Positions 9,634 through 16,499 of a DNA stretch of 32,865 nt are shown piece by piece. Source of the DNA: REEB95 sp035934995 (GTDB lineage: Bacteria > Pseudomonadota > Alphaproteobacteria > ATCC43930 > CGMCC-115725); NCBI GenBank assembly GCA_035934995.1, contig DASYXI010000035.1, positions 1 to 32,865 on the forward strand, written 5' to 3'. The notes beneath the pieces are model-generated. The model did not search any database. It saw nothing but the letters and a program-made list of their open reading frames with translations, and was not told where the DNA came from. Both the position numbers and the translations under genes were made by a program. Each line of letters starts with the position of its first letter. Position 1 is the first letter of the stretch.

Positions 9634-10383
9634 TCAGCAGATCGCGCCGTGTTTCGCCGCGTTGCGGCCAGATGAGGCGGTCCGTCGTGCACGGATCATC
9701 TTGACGTGTTCGTCCATCAGGCGGCGCGTGGCCGCTGCATCGCGCGCTTCGATCAGCGCAACCAGCTGTCGATGGACATCGATGATGTGCAGCGCCACGG
9801 TTCGCGTCAGGGCCGGATTGCGTGCCGGCCACGACACGTGCTGCAGCGAGCGCAATTGCGCCGCCAGGACACGGTTGTGCGAGGCCTCGGCAACGGCGAC
9901 GTGGAAGTCGAGACAGGCGCGCGTAAAAGCCGGCACGTCATCGATCTGTCCCTCGGCGACGGCGAGCAGACGCTTCAATCCGGCGATTTCGGCTGCGGAA
10001 GCATGCTCGGCCGCAAGCTCAGCTGCGAGCGTCTCGATCGCGCGCTGCGCATCGAGAATTTCGGCGGCGCTGATGCCGGCAAGATCGAGCTGGACCGCGA
10101 GTACTTCGGCAAACTGTCGTGGGCTGCCGTGCGCGATGCGCACGCCGCCGCCGGCGCCCACTTTGATCTCGACGACGCCAAGCGCCGCCAGCGTCCGTAG
10201 CGCGTCGCGCGCCGCCATCCGGCTGACCTGGGCGCGCTCCGCAATATCTTTCTCGGTGCCGAGGAAATCGCCCGGCTTGAGGCGCTTGTCGAAGACGGCT
10301 TCGCGCACCTCGGCGACCAGTCGCGCGGACAAGGTGCCGCCTTCTGGACGTTCGCCAGTTTTAAACAGCACATGCACCGACAC
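9634..10383 (-). CDS. GntR-family (FadR/FCD subfamily) transcriptional regulator
   Basis: The 249 residues have an N-terminal winged helix (about 18-84), including EKDIAERAQVSRMAARDALRTL, then an all-helical FCD ligand domain (about 95-230) containing the DFHVAVAEASHN segment. FCD regulators respond to organic acids or related metabolites and usually repress neighbouring genes (family knowledge). It is the promoter-proximal gene of an operon with the signal-less binding protein. An AT-rich inverted repeat about 40 bp upstream is a candidate operator for autoregulation. Confidence 0.88.
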   Translation of the reverse strand: MSVHVLFKTGERPEGGTLSARLVAEVREAVFDKRLKPGDFLGTEKDIAERAQVSRMAARDALRTLAALGVVEIKVGAGGGVRIAHGSPRQFAEVLAVQLDLAGISAAEILDAQRAIETLAAELAAEHASAAEIAGLKRLLAVAEGQIDDVPAFTRACLDFHVAVAEASHNRVLAAQLRSLQHVSWPARNPALTRTVALHIIDVHRQLVALIEARDAAATRRLMDEHVKMIRARRTASSGRNAAKHGAIC

Positions 10384-10423
10384 CGCGGTCCTCCGTTCCA
10401 GGCTTCAATCCTAGCCAGTGCGC

Positions 10424-10446
10424 AAATATATTAAAATATTATATTT
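10424..10446. promoter_or_regulatory. AT-rich inverted repeat upstream of the gntR gene
   Basis: AAATATA at 10424-10430 and TATATTT at 10440-10446 are perfect 7-bp arms around a nine-base AT spacer. A 23-base run of pure A/T is exceptional in this GC-rich window. It probably carries the promoter and/or operator of the GntR operon and possibly of the divergent gene at 10537. Confidence 0.5.
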
Positions 10447-10536
10447 AGGTCAGCCTCTGCGACATTGTTGTCCGCGGGTTACGCTTTCGCCGGCCGGCCA
10501 GCGTTTTATGATCGGCGCCGCAAACAGGACCGTCGC

Positions 10537-10776
10537 ATGACCAAGCTCGGCATATTCGTCGCCGCTATTCTCGCGCTTTCGACCGTTTCGGTGGCGGTGT
10601 GGGCGTGGATTTCGATGGGCGCGACGGAAATATCGACGTCCGGCTATATCGCCCTGATCCTGGGCGGCCTGGCGACGCTCGGCCTTGCCGGCGTGTTGTT
10701 GGCGTTGCTGTTCTATTCGCATGCCAAGGGTTACGACGACGCGGCCGGCGGTCGACGCGACGACGATCAGCATTGA
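10537..10776 (+). CDS. small two-helix membrane protein
   Basis: A 79-residue protein with membrane helices at about 5-27 and 38-61 and a hydrophilic Asp/Gly/Arg-rich tail. I do not recognise the family. It is divergent from the gntR gene and upstream of the ABC importer on the same strand, with an 88-bp gap. The start ATG at 10537 fits an inner-membrane protein with a short basic N terminus. Its ribosome site is weak, so the call is moderate. Confidence 0.5.
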   Translation: MTKLGIFVAAILALSTVSVAVWAWISMGATEISTSGYIALILGGLATLGLAGVLLALLFYSHAKGYDDAAGGRRDDDQH

Positions 10777-10864
10777 TCGTTTTCGTACAGCTCGGATCGG
10801 CGATCTAACCGCGCGCTATCGTCGCGCCTTGGCTTGGGCTAAGAAGTCGCCCGCGAGGTGGGGG

Positions 10865-11860
10865 ATGAAGAAAGCCGGATTGTGGTTGACGCTGGTGCTG
10901 GCGGCTTTGGTCGCGAGCCCACCGGCGTATGCGCTCGATCACGTGATTTTCGGCACCGACTGGCGCGCCGAAGCGGAGCATGGCGGCTATTACGCGGCGA
11001 TCGCCGAAGGCATCTATGCCCGCCACGGAATCGAGGTCGAACTGCGTCAAGGCGGGCCGCAGATCAATCAGACGCAGCTGCTCGCGGCCGGCCGGCTCGA
11101 TTTCGCCATTGTCTCGAATAGTTTCCTGCCGCTCAACGTCCGCCAGCAGAACATTCCGCTGGTGGCGGTCGCGGCGCTCTTCCAGAAAGACCCAGCCGTG
11201 CTGATCGCGCACCGCGCCGCCGGCTTTAAGGATCTCGCGAGCCTCAAAGGCAAGCCGATCATGATCGGCGGCGATACGCGCGTCGGCTGGTGGCTGTTCC
11301 TCAAGGCGCGCTTCGGTTACACCGATGCGCAGATTCGGCCTTATACCTTCAACATGGCGCCCTTCCTCACCAATCCGCGCGCGATCCAGCAAGGCTATCT
11401 GACCAGCGAGCCGTTTCTCATCCAACAAGCCGGTGGCGATCCGCAGGTCTTTCTGCTCGCTGATTCCGGTTATGCGAGTTACGGCTCGCTGATCGAGACA
11501 TCGGTCAAGCTGGTGCACGATAATCCTGGGCTGGTGCAGCGTTTCGTCGACGCCTCGATTGAAGGCTGGTACGCGTATCTCAGGCGCGATCCGGCGGCTG
11601 CCAATGCACTAATCAAGAAGGACAATCCCGAGCAAACTGACACCCTGCTAGCCTATGCGCGGTCGACCATGGCAAGCCACGGCATCGTCGACAGCGGCGA
11701 CGCCAAGACGCTCGGCGTCGGCGCGATGACCGATGCGCGCTGGCATACGTTCTTTGAGCAGATGGCGAAGCAAGGCCTTTATCCGGCCAACATGAATTAT
11801 CGTGAGGCCTATACATTGCGCTTCGTCGATCATCGCGGCGGCCTCAAATCACAGCCCTAG
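10865..11860 (+). CDS. ABC transporter substrate-binding protein (NMT1/ThiY/SsuA-like)
   Basis: Periplasmic receptor of the importer encoded with the next two genes. The 331 residues begin with a clear signal peptide ending at AYA (about residue 22), followed by a COG0715-type binding domain: DWRAEAEHGGYYAAIAEGIY, then the LLAAGRLDFAI and LKGKPIMIGG segments. These are typical of receptors for thiamine precursors, sulfonates, nitrate or related small molecules. The ligand cannot be read from the sequence, and no TPP riboswitch lies upstream. The ATG at 10865 has GAGGTGGGG before it; longer in-frame extensions overlap the preceding gene and are rejected. Confidence 0.86.
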   Translation: MKKAGLWLTLVLAALVASPPAYALDHVIFGTDWRAEAEHGGYYAAIAEGIYARHGIEVELRQGGPQINQTQLLAAGRLDFAIVSNSFLPLNVRQQNIPLVAVAALFQKDPAVLIAHRAAGFKDLASLKGKPIMIGGDTRVGWWLFLKARFGYTDAQIRPYTFNMAPFLTNPRAIQQGYLTSEPFLIQQAGGDPQVFLLADSGYASYGSLIETSVKLVHDNPGLVQRFVDASIEGWYAYLRRDPAAANALIKKDNPEQTDTLLAYARSTMASHGIVDSGDAKTLGVGAMTDARWHTFFEQMAKQGLYPANMNYREAYTLRFVDHRGGLKSQP

Positions 11861-11871
11861 GCGGACGCGGC

Positions 11872-12618
11872 GTGGCCGAGACCCTGCTTGCCGCTTCCGC
11901 GCTGGCAAAATCGTTTCGCACCGGCGTTACCGCTCTCGCCGGCGTCGATCTGGCGGTTGCGCCTAGTGAGTTCGTCGGCGTGCTTGGTCCGTCCGGGTGC
12001 GGCAAGAGCACGTTGCTGCGTATTTTCGCAGGCCTGATCGAACCGAGCGCCGGGCATATCGAGCGAGCTGCCGGCCTTGTCGGCCGGGTCGGGTTTGTCT
12101 TCCAGGAGCCGACGCTGATGCCGTGGGCGACGGTCGCGGACAATGTCTATCTGCCATTGCGCCTGGCCGGCGTGACACGTGAGGCGGCATCGCCGCGCAT
12201 CGCGGCGATTCTGGGGTCATTGGGGCTTGGCGAATTCGCGGCCGCCTATCCGCGGCAGCTCTCGGGTGGCATGCGCATGCGCGTTTCGATCGCCCGTGCC
12301 CTGGTGATCGAACCGGCGTTGCTGCTGCTCGATGAGCCGTTTGCCGCGCTCGACGAAATCACCCGCTTCAAGCTCAACGAGGATTTGCGTGCCTTGTGGC
12401 GACAACTCCGCTGCACGATCATTTTCGTCACTCACAGCGTTTTTGAATCCGTGTTTCTGACGAACCGCATCCTCGTCATGACCAAGCGTCCGGGTCGCAT
12501 CGCCGCCGATCTCGTAGTTGATTTGCCCGAGACGCGCGACAACGCCGTGCGACTAACCGAGCGCTATGCCGACAATTGCCGCACGGTGTCGCGCCGTCTG
12601 GCGGAGGCAATGACATGA
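11872..12618 (+). CDS. ABC transporter ATP-binding protein (SsuB/TauB/NrtD family)
   Basis: The 248-residue ATPase has Walker A GPSGCGKST at 39-47, a Q-loop in FVFQEP at 76-80, signature LSGGM at 130-134, Walker B LLLLDEP at 150-156 and the H-switch in VTHSVFE. It energises import with the permease below. The start is GTG at 11872, eleven bases after the receptor gene stop. Its 3' end overlaps the permease ATG (ATGA), indicating coupled translation. Confidence 0.93.
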   Translation: MAETLLAASALAKSFRTGVTALAGVDLAVAPSEFVGVLGPSGCGKSTLLRIFAGLIEPSAGHIERAAGLVGRVGFVFQEPTLMPWATVADNVYLPLRLAGVTREAASPRIAAILGSLGLGEFAAAYPRQLSGGMRMRVSIARALVIEPALLLLDEPFAALDEITRFKLNEDLRALWRQLRCTIIFVTHSVFESVFLTNRILVMTKRPGRIAADLVVDLPETRDNAVRLTERYADNCRTVSRRLAEAMT

Positions 12619-13406
12619 ACGGCGCATCCCGATTCTGGCGGATTGTGGCGCCCGTGCTCATCGGCGCGGCGTTTCTTCTTGGATGGCAGGCGGCGGTGTG
12701 GTTCGTCGGCGTGCCGGCCTATGTCCTGCCGGGTCCTTGGCTCATTGCCAAGACGCTATTGCACGACGGGCCGGGCCTGTTCGGCGCCTTGCTGGTCACC
12801 TTGCGCATAACTTTCGCGGCGTTGGCGCTCGCGATCATGGTCGGCGGCGCATTGGCGATTCTGTTCTCACTGTCGCGGCTGCTCGAGGTCAGTCTGTTTC
12901 CCTATGCGGTGATCCTTCAGGTGACACCGGTCGTCGCGATCGCGCCGCTGATCATCATTTGGGTCAACGACGTGTTCGCCGCGCTGCTGGTCTGCGCCAC
13001 AATCGTCGCGTTCTTTCCGATCGTCGCCAACACGACGCTCGGCCTGAACAGCGCGGATCGCAATCTGAACGACCTGTTCCGTCTCTATGGTGCTTCGCGT
13101 TGGCAGACGCTCCGTCTGCTGCGATTGCCGTCGGCGCTGCCGCTGTTCCTGGCGGGCGTGCGTATCAGCGGCGGTCTGGCGCTTATCGGCGCGGTCGTGG
13201 CCGAGTTCGTTGCCGGCACCGGCGGTGCCGAGACCGGTTTGGCATCGCGCATCATCGAGGCGGGCTATCGCCTCGAGATTCCGCGCATGTTCGCGGCGCT
13301 GCTCCTGTTGTCGTTGACCGGAATCGCGATCTTCGTCGTGCTGTCCTGGCTGTCGCGCCTGTTGCTGCGCCACTGGCACGAAAGCGCGCTCGAACCCACG
13401 GACTAA
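12615..13406 (+). CDS. ABC transporter permease (SsuC/TauC/ThiX-like)
   Basis: A 263-residue inner-membrane permease with about six helices and a BPD_transp_1 domain. The coupling (EAA-type) loop reads LFRLYGASRWQTLRLLRLPSALP, about residues 157-179. The ATG at 12615 overlaps the ATPase stop (ATGA); a longer reading from 12576 lies inside the ATPase and is rejected. It completes a receptor-ATPase-permease importer. The stop overlaps the stop of the convergent MaoC gene by four bases. Confidence 0.92.
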   Translation: MNGASRFWRIVAPVLIGAAFLLGWQAAVWFVGVPAYVLPGPWLIAKTLLHDGPGLFGALLVTLRITFAALALAIMVGGALAILFSLSRLLEVSLFPYAVILQVTPVVAIAPLIIIWVNDVFAALLVCATIVAFFPIVANTTLGLNSADRNLNDLFRLYGASRWQTLRLLRLPSALPLFLAGVRISGGLALIGAVVAEFVAGTGGAETGLASRIIEAGYRLEIPRMFAALLLLSLTGIAIFVVLSWLSRLLLRHWHESALEPTD

Positions 13407-13858
13407 TTTGGAACGAGCACCGCGACCAGTTCGGCGATGCAGGCCGACCGCTCGACGCGGTCGATGGCGAACCGTGCTTCTGTCGTGACCCGGGCGCCCT
13501 TGGGCGTGTGGTCGACGCTCAACAGCTTTAGCGTCATGCGCACACGGGCGCCACTTTTCACCGGTTCGGTAAACCGGACCTTGTTGAGGCCGTAGTTGAT
13601 CCGGAGCCGGATGTTGTCGACCTTGTAGATCTGATCCATCAGCCGCGGCGCCAGCGCCAGCGTGAGATAACCATGTGCCACGGTCGTGCCGAAGGGCGAA
13701 GTCTTGGCGCGTTCGCGGTCGACGTGAATCCATTGGTAATCGCCGGTCGCCTCGGCGAACTTGTCGATGGCGTCTTGCGTCACCGTGACCCAGGCGCTGG
13801 TGCCGAGCGTCTCGCCGGCCGCGGCGGCGAGTGCGTCAAGCGAAACGAAATGGCGCAC
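13403..13858 (-). CDS. MaoC-like (R)-specific enoyl-CoA hydratase
   Basis: A 151-residue single hot-dog MaoC-like protein. The hydratase-2 motif is ATGDYQWIHVDRERA, with the catalytic Asp40/His45 pair, followed by SPFGTTVAHGYLTL. It would hydrate enoyl-CoA to (R)-3-hydroxyacyl-CoA; the NodN-like subgroup has this length. I chose the GTG at 13858 because AGGGGG lies six bases before it and relatives begin at this point; an ATG at 13882 is the alternative. It is convergent with the ABC permease, with overlapping stops. The metZ riboswitch lies upstream on the other strand. Confidence 0.88.
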   Translation of the reverse strand: MRHFVSLDALAAAAGETLGTSAWVTVTQDAIDKFAEATGDYQWIHVDRERAKTSPFGTTVAHGYLTLALAPRLMDQIYKVDNIRLRINYGLNKVRFTEPVKSGARVRMTLKLLSVDHTPKGARVTTEARFAIDRVERSACIAELVAVLVPN

Positions 13859-13928
13859 GTGTGTCCCCCTCGTGGCCAGCATCTCACTTGACGAGCGGAG
13901 TCGGGAAGGGGTAGGCATAACCTTGTGA

Positions 13929-13988
13929 TCGTGGTGATTTGAGCCGATCGGCTTGCGGCCACGTAAAATAAACCGCTAAAAGGTCGGA
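13929..13988 (+). ncRNA. SAM-II riboswitch aptamer
   Basis: The leader matches the alphaproteobacterial SAM-II (metA motif) layout. P1 is CGTGG at 13930-13934 with CCACG at 13959-13963, and the loop begins GATTTGA. An A-rich linker follows (AAAATAAA around 13965-13972), then the conserved GCTAAA at 13975-13980 and a 3' strand, TCGG at 13984-13987, able to pair with CCGA at 13944-13947 as the pseudoknot. SAM-II senses S-adenosylmethionine and turns off methionine genes; metZ follows 90 bases later. Confidence 0.9.
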
Positions 13989-14008
13989 GGCTCGTCGGAG
14001 CCCTGACC
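13982..14008 (+). promoter_or_regulatory. putative antiterminator of the metZ leader
   Basis: GGTC (13982-13985) can pair with GACC (14005-14008), and GGCTC (13989-13993) with GAGCC (13998-14002). The 5' strand overlaps the SAM-II pseudoknot strand and the 3' strand overlaps the terminator stem, so the structures are mutually exclusive. Drawn by eye. Confidence 0.6.
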
Positions 14009-14033
14009 CTTTGCGGGACGGGGCTTTTTTATT
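13999..14033 (+). terminator. intrinsic terminator in the metZ leader
   Basis: AGCCCTG at 13999-14005 pairs with CGGGGCT at 14019-14025 (one G-T pair), with inner CCC/GGG pairs and a TTTGC loop, then six T's through 14030. It lies before the metZ start, so it acts as a conditional terminator controlled by the SAM-II aptamer. Confidence 0.85.
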
Positions 14034-14077
14034 GGCCCGGGTTTACGCGCCGCGCCGATGATTGATGGAGAAGAACG

Positions 14078-15277
14078 ATGCCTTTGACTCCGCCTCCGCC
14101 GCCCGCGTCTTGGCGCCCGCGCACGGTTGCCACCCGCGGCGGCCTGCAACGCAGCCAGTTCCAGGAGACCGACGAAGCGATCTTCATGACGTCGGGCTTC
14201 GTCTACGACTCGGCCGAGGAGGCCGAGGCGGCGTTCGCCAACGACGGCCAGCGTTTCGTCTATAGCCGTTACGCCAACCCGACCGTGTCGATGTTCGAAG
14301 AGCGGCTGCGGCTGATCGAAGGCGCCGACATGTGCCGCGCCACCGGCAGCGGCATGGCGGCGGTGTTCGCCGCGTTCGCCTGCTTCCTCAAAGCCGGCGA
14401 TCGCGTCGTCGCCTCGCGCGCGCTGTTCGGTTCGTGCCTCCACATCCTGACGCAAATCCTGCCGCGGTTCGGCGTGACGACCGAGCTGGTCGATGGCCGC
14501 GATCAGGCGGCATGGGCGAAGGCGCTGGCCAAGGGCGCGCGCGCCGTGTTCGTCGAAAGCCCGTCCAATCCGACGCTCGAGATCATCGATCTCAAGGCGG
14601 TCGCCGATCTCGCGCACGCCAAAGGCGCGCTGCTGGTCGTCGACAATGTCTTTGCCTCGCCGCTCTTGCAGAAGCCGCTCGCCCTCGGCGCCGACATCGT
14701 CGTCTATTCGGCGACCAAGCATATCGACGGGCAGGGCAGGAGCCTCGGCGGCGCGGTGCTCGGGCCGAAGAAATTCTTCGACGATCATCTGCTGAACTTC
14801 CTGCGTCACACCGGCCCGTCGCTGTCGCCGTTCAACGCCTGGCTGTTGGTCAAAGGGCTCGAGACGCTGGAGATGCGCGTCCGCCGCCAGTGCGACGTCG
14901 CGCTCGCGCTCGCGCGGTTCCTGCAGCAGCATCCGAAGGTCAAGCGCACGCTTTATCCGGGCCTCGCGTCGCATCCGCAGCATGATCTTGCCGCCAAGCA
15001 GATGACCGGTTTCGGCAGCGTCGTGTGCTTCGAGGCCGGCACGTCGAAGGATCAGGCGTTCCGCGTGATGAACGCGCTCAAGCTCGTCGACATTTCCAAC
15101 AACCTCGGCGACACCAAGAGCCTGAGCACCCATCCGGCGACGACGACGCACCGCCGGCTGTCGCCGGAGGAGCGCGCCGTCCTCGGCATCTCCGACGCGT
15201 TCATCCGCATCTCGGCCGGCATCGAGGACGAAGCCGACCTGATCGCCGATCTCGACCAGGCCTTGCAGCAGATCTGA
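14078..15277 (+). CDS. metZ: O-succinylhomoserine sulfhydrylase
   Basis: PLP enzyme of the Cys/Met-metabolism family that makes homocysteine from O-succinylhomoserine and sulfide. The 399 residues cover the whole family. The PLP lysine is Lys214 in SATKHIDGQGR, and ATGSGMAAV (about 89-97) is the phosphate-binding region. HIDGQGRSLGG favours MetZ over cystathionine synthases (family knowledge). The ATG at 14078 follows GGAG in gatggagaag. The SAM-II riboswitch upstream independently supports a methionine-pathway role. Confidence 0.94.
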   Translation: MPLTPPPPPASWRPRTVATRGGLQRSQFQETDEAIFMTSGFVYDSAEEAEAAFANDGQRFVYSRYANPTVSMFEERLRLIEGADMCRATGSGMAAVFAAFACFLKAGDRVVASRALFGSCLHILTQILPRFGVTTELVDGRDQAAWAKALAKGARAVFVESPSNPTLEIIDLKAVADLAHAKGALLVVDNVFASPLLQKPLALGADIVVYSATKHIDGQGRSLGGAVLGPKKFFDDHLLNFLRHTGPSLSPFNAWLLVKGLETLEMRVRRQCDVALALARFLQQHPKVKRTLYPGLASHPQHDLAAKQMTGFGSVVCFEAGTSKDQAFRVMNALKLVDISNNLGDTKSLSTHPATTTHRRLSPEERAVLGISDAFIRISAGIEDEADLIADLDQALQQI

Positions 15278-15311
15278 TCGCCAGCCGTACGCTAACGACG
15301 GTCGGGTCTCA

Positions 15312-15327
15312 CGGACGCGGGCGTCCG
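15312..15327. terminator. hairpin between convergent metZ and repressor genes
   Basis: CGGACG (15312-15317), loop CGGG, CGTCCG (15322-15327). It lies between two converging stops and could serve both strands, but no T run accompanies it. Confidence 0.4.
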
Positions 15328-15331
15328 CGGC

Positions 15332-16045
15332 CTAGAGCCAGCGCCATTGGCCGATAACGCGGCCCTGAATATAGGCTTCAGTCAGCGTACGCTCGTAGCC
15401 GTCGTACTTCGGATTGTCTGATGTTATGCGTACACGCGGCGGCGCGCTGTGGGGCACGACTTGGCAGCGCTTAACGACCAACCCCAGCCCGTCCCACACG
15501 ACGAACACGCCCGGCGGGCTCGGATTGCGGTCGCCGGTGTCGACCAGAATGCGCTGCCCCGGCTGCAGCGTCGGCTCCATGCTGTCGCCCATCACGGTGA
15601 TGATGCGCAAATCGCTGGCCGGCGCCGTCGAATAATGCCGCACCATGCCGCTCGGCAGGGACCATTCGTCGACGATCTTCTCGCCGCCGCCGGTCAAGCC
15701 GTCGCCCGCCGCGGCGCGGACGTCGAGCTCGGGAATCCGCAGAATACGGCCCGCCGCCTCGCTTTTCGCGGGGCTCGTCGCGATCGTGCTCGCGGGCCGC
15801 TCGCCGGCCGCGTCGACGCCGGCGAGCGCGTAAAGCTCGGCCGCGTCGATCCCCGTCGGCGCGAAGATCGGCACCAGCTTGAGGACCAGTTCCAAAGGCA
15901 GCAGCGGCTTCTTGAAGCGGTCTTCATAGTGCTGATACGAGCTGCCGTATTCCATGCCGAGCGCCTGCGCCACCTGGCGAATTGACAGGCGGGCGCGTTG
16001 CCGGAGCTGCTTGAGTTTGCGCGAGGCGACCGAGATGGCGGCCAT
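15332..16045 (-). CDS. XRE-family S24 (LexA/CI-like) repressor
   Basis: A 237-residue repressor-like protein. An N-terminal helix-turn-helix (about 8-60, including LSIRQVAQALGMEYGSSYQHYE) is followed by an Ala-rich linker. A C-terminal S24 domain has nucleophile Ser155 in GDSMEPTL and general-base Lys192 in LVVKRC. An AAAGDG sequence before the peptidase resembles the self-cleavage loop region. This is the plan of phage CI repressors and some chromosomal regulators. Starts are ATG at 16045 (chosen: relatives begin near the HTH), 16075 or 16087; none has a strong ribosome site. It is divergent from the knuckle-protein gene, whose promoter it probably controls. Confidence 0.85.
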   Translation of the reverse strand: MAAISVASRKLKQLRQRARLSIRQVAQALGMEYGSSYQHYEDRFKKPLLPLELVLKLVPIFAPTGIDAAELYALAGVDAAGERPASTIATSPAKSEAAGRILRIPELDVRAAAGDGLTGGGEKIVDEWSLPSGMVRHYSTAPASDLRIITVMGDSMEPTLQPGQRILVDTGDRNPSPPGVFVVWDGLGLVVKRCQVVPHSAPPRVRITSDNPKYDGYERTLTEAYIQGRVIGQWRWL

Positions 16046-16093
16046 GCGCGAAGTCTGTACGCTTCCGCCGTCCATGGCTATACGCATTTTACG

Positions 16094-16122
16094 TTGACAT
16101 GGCGCCGGGTCGAGCGTACGGT
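16094..16122 (+). promoter_or_regulatory. sigma-70-type promoter between repressor and knuckle gene
   Basis: A perfect TTGACA at 16094-16099, 17-base spacer, and TACGGT at 16117-16122. It faces the gene at 16184. The overlapping opposite strand offers TAAAAT (16086-16091) as a weaker -10 for the repressor, so one operator here could control both genes. Confidence 0.6.
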
Positions 16123-16183
16123 GATCCCAAGCCGCCGGACGCCGATCATGCGCCGGCTGCGAATCCCCAAGGGAAAGTGACCG

Positions 16184-16483
16184 ATGGCGGCGGAAATCTG
16201 GACCCACGACGACTGGCTCCCGGATGAGAACAAAACAAGTACGACGGTAGCGCGATCGGCGCCCTCTGTCACGTCCGTCGAACCGCCGCGCACCGGCTTG
16301 TGCGGTTATGTGATCGAGCCGGGCGCAACACCGTTCTGCGACCGGCCGGCGCTCGCCGGGAGTCCGTATTGCGCCTGGCATGGCGCGCTGTGCGCCGTCG
16401 CCCCGGAATTTTTCGACGAGAACGACGATGAACGTCTCGCCGGCCTCGACCTGCCGGCGCCCGCCATCGCGCACGACGAGTGA
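16184..16483 (+). CDS. small GcrA-like Cys/His knuckle protein
   Basis: A 99-residue acidic protein with a Cys/His cluster at Cys40, Cys52, Cys63, His66 and Cys70. The FC-x10-YC-x2-H spacing resembles the C-terminal region of GcrA, the alphaproteobacterial cell-cycle regulator, but the GcrA N-terminal DNA-binding helices are absent. Zinc binding is inferred. It is the first gene rightward from the TTGACA promoter and is divergent from the S24 repressor. The DUF6456-like gene follows 17 bases later, suggesting co-transcription. Function unknown. Confidence 0.7.
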   Translation: MAAEIWTHDDWLPDENKTSTTVARSAPSVTSVEPPRTGLCGYVIEPGATPFCDRPALAGSPYCAWHGALCAVAPEFFDENDDERLAGLDLPAPAIAHDE

Positions 16484-16499
16484 ACACGCCGGATACGCC

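Noticed and set aside
10777..10864. TPP riboswitch before the NMT1-like ABC receptor gene
   Set aside because: I looked for the conserved CTGAGA and ACCTGA-type sequences and found neither, so a thiamine-precursor role is not claimed.
13976..15151. 391-codon open frame antisense to metZ
   Set aside because: Shadow of metZ; it also runs through the riboswitch on the other strand.
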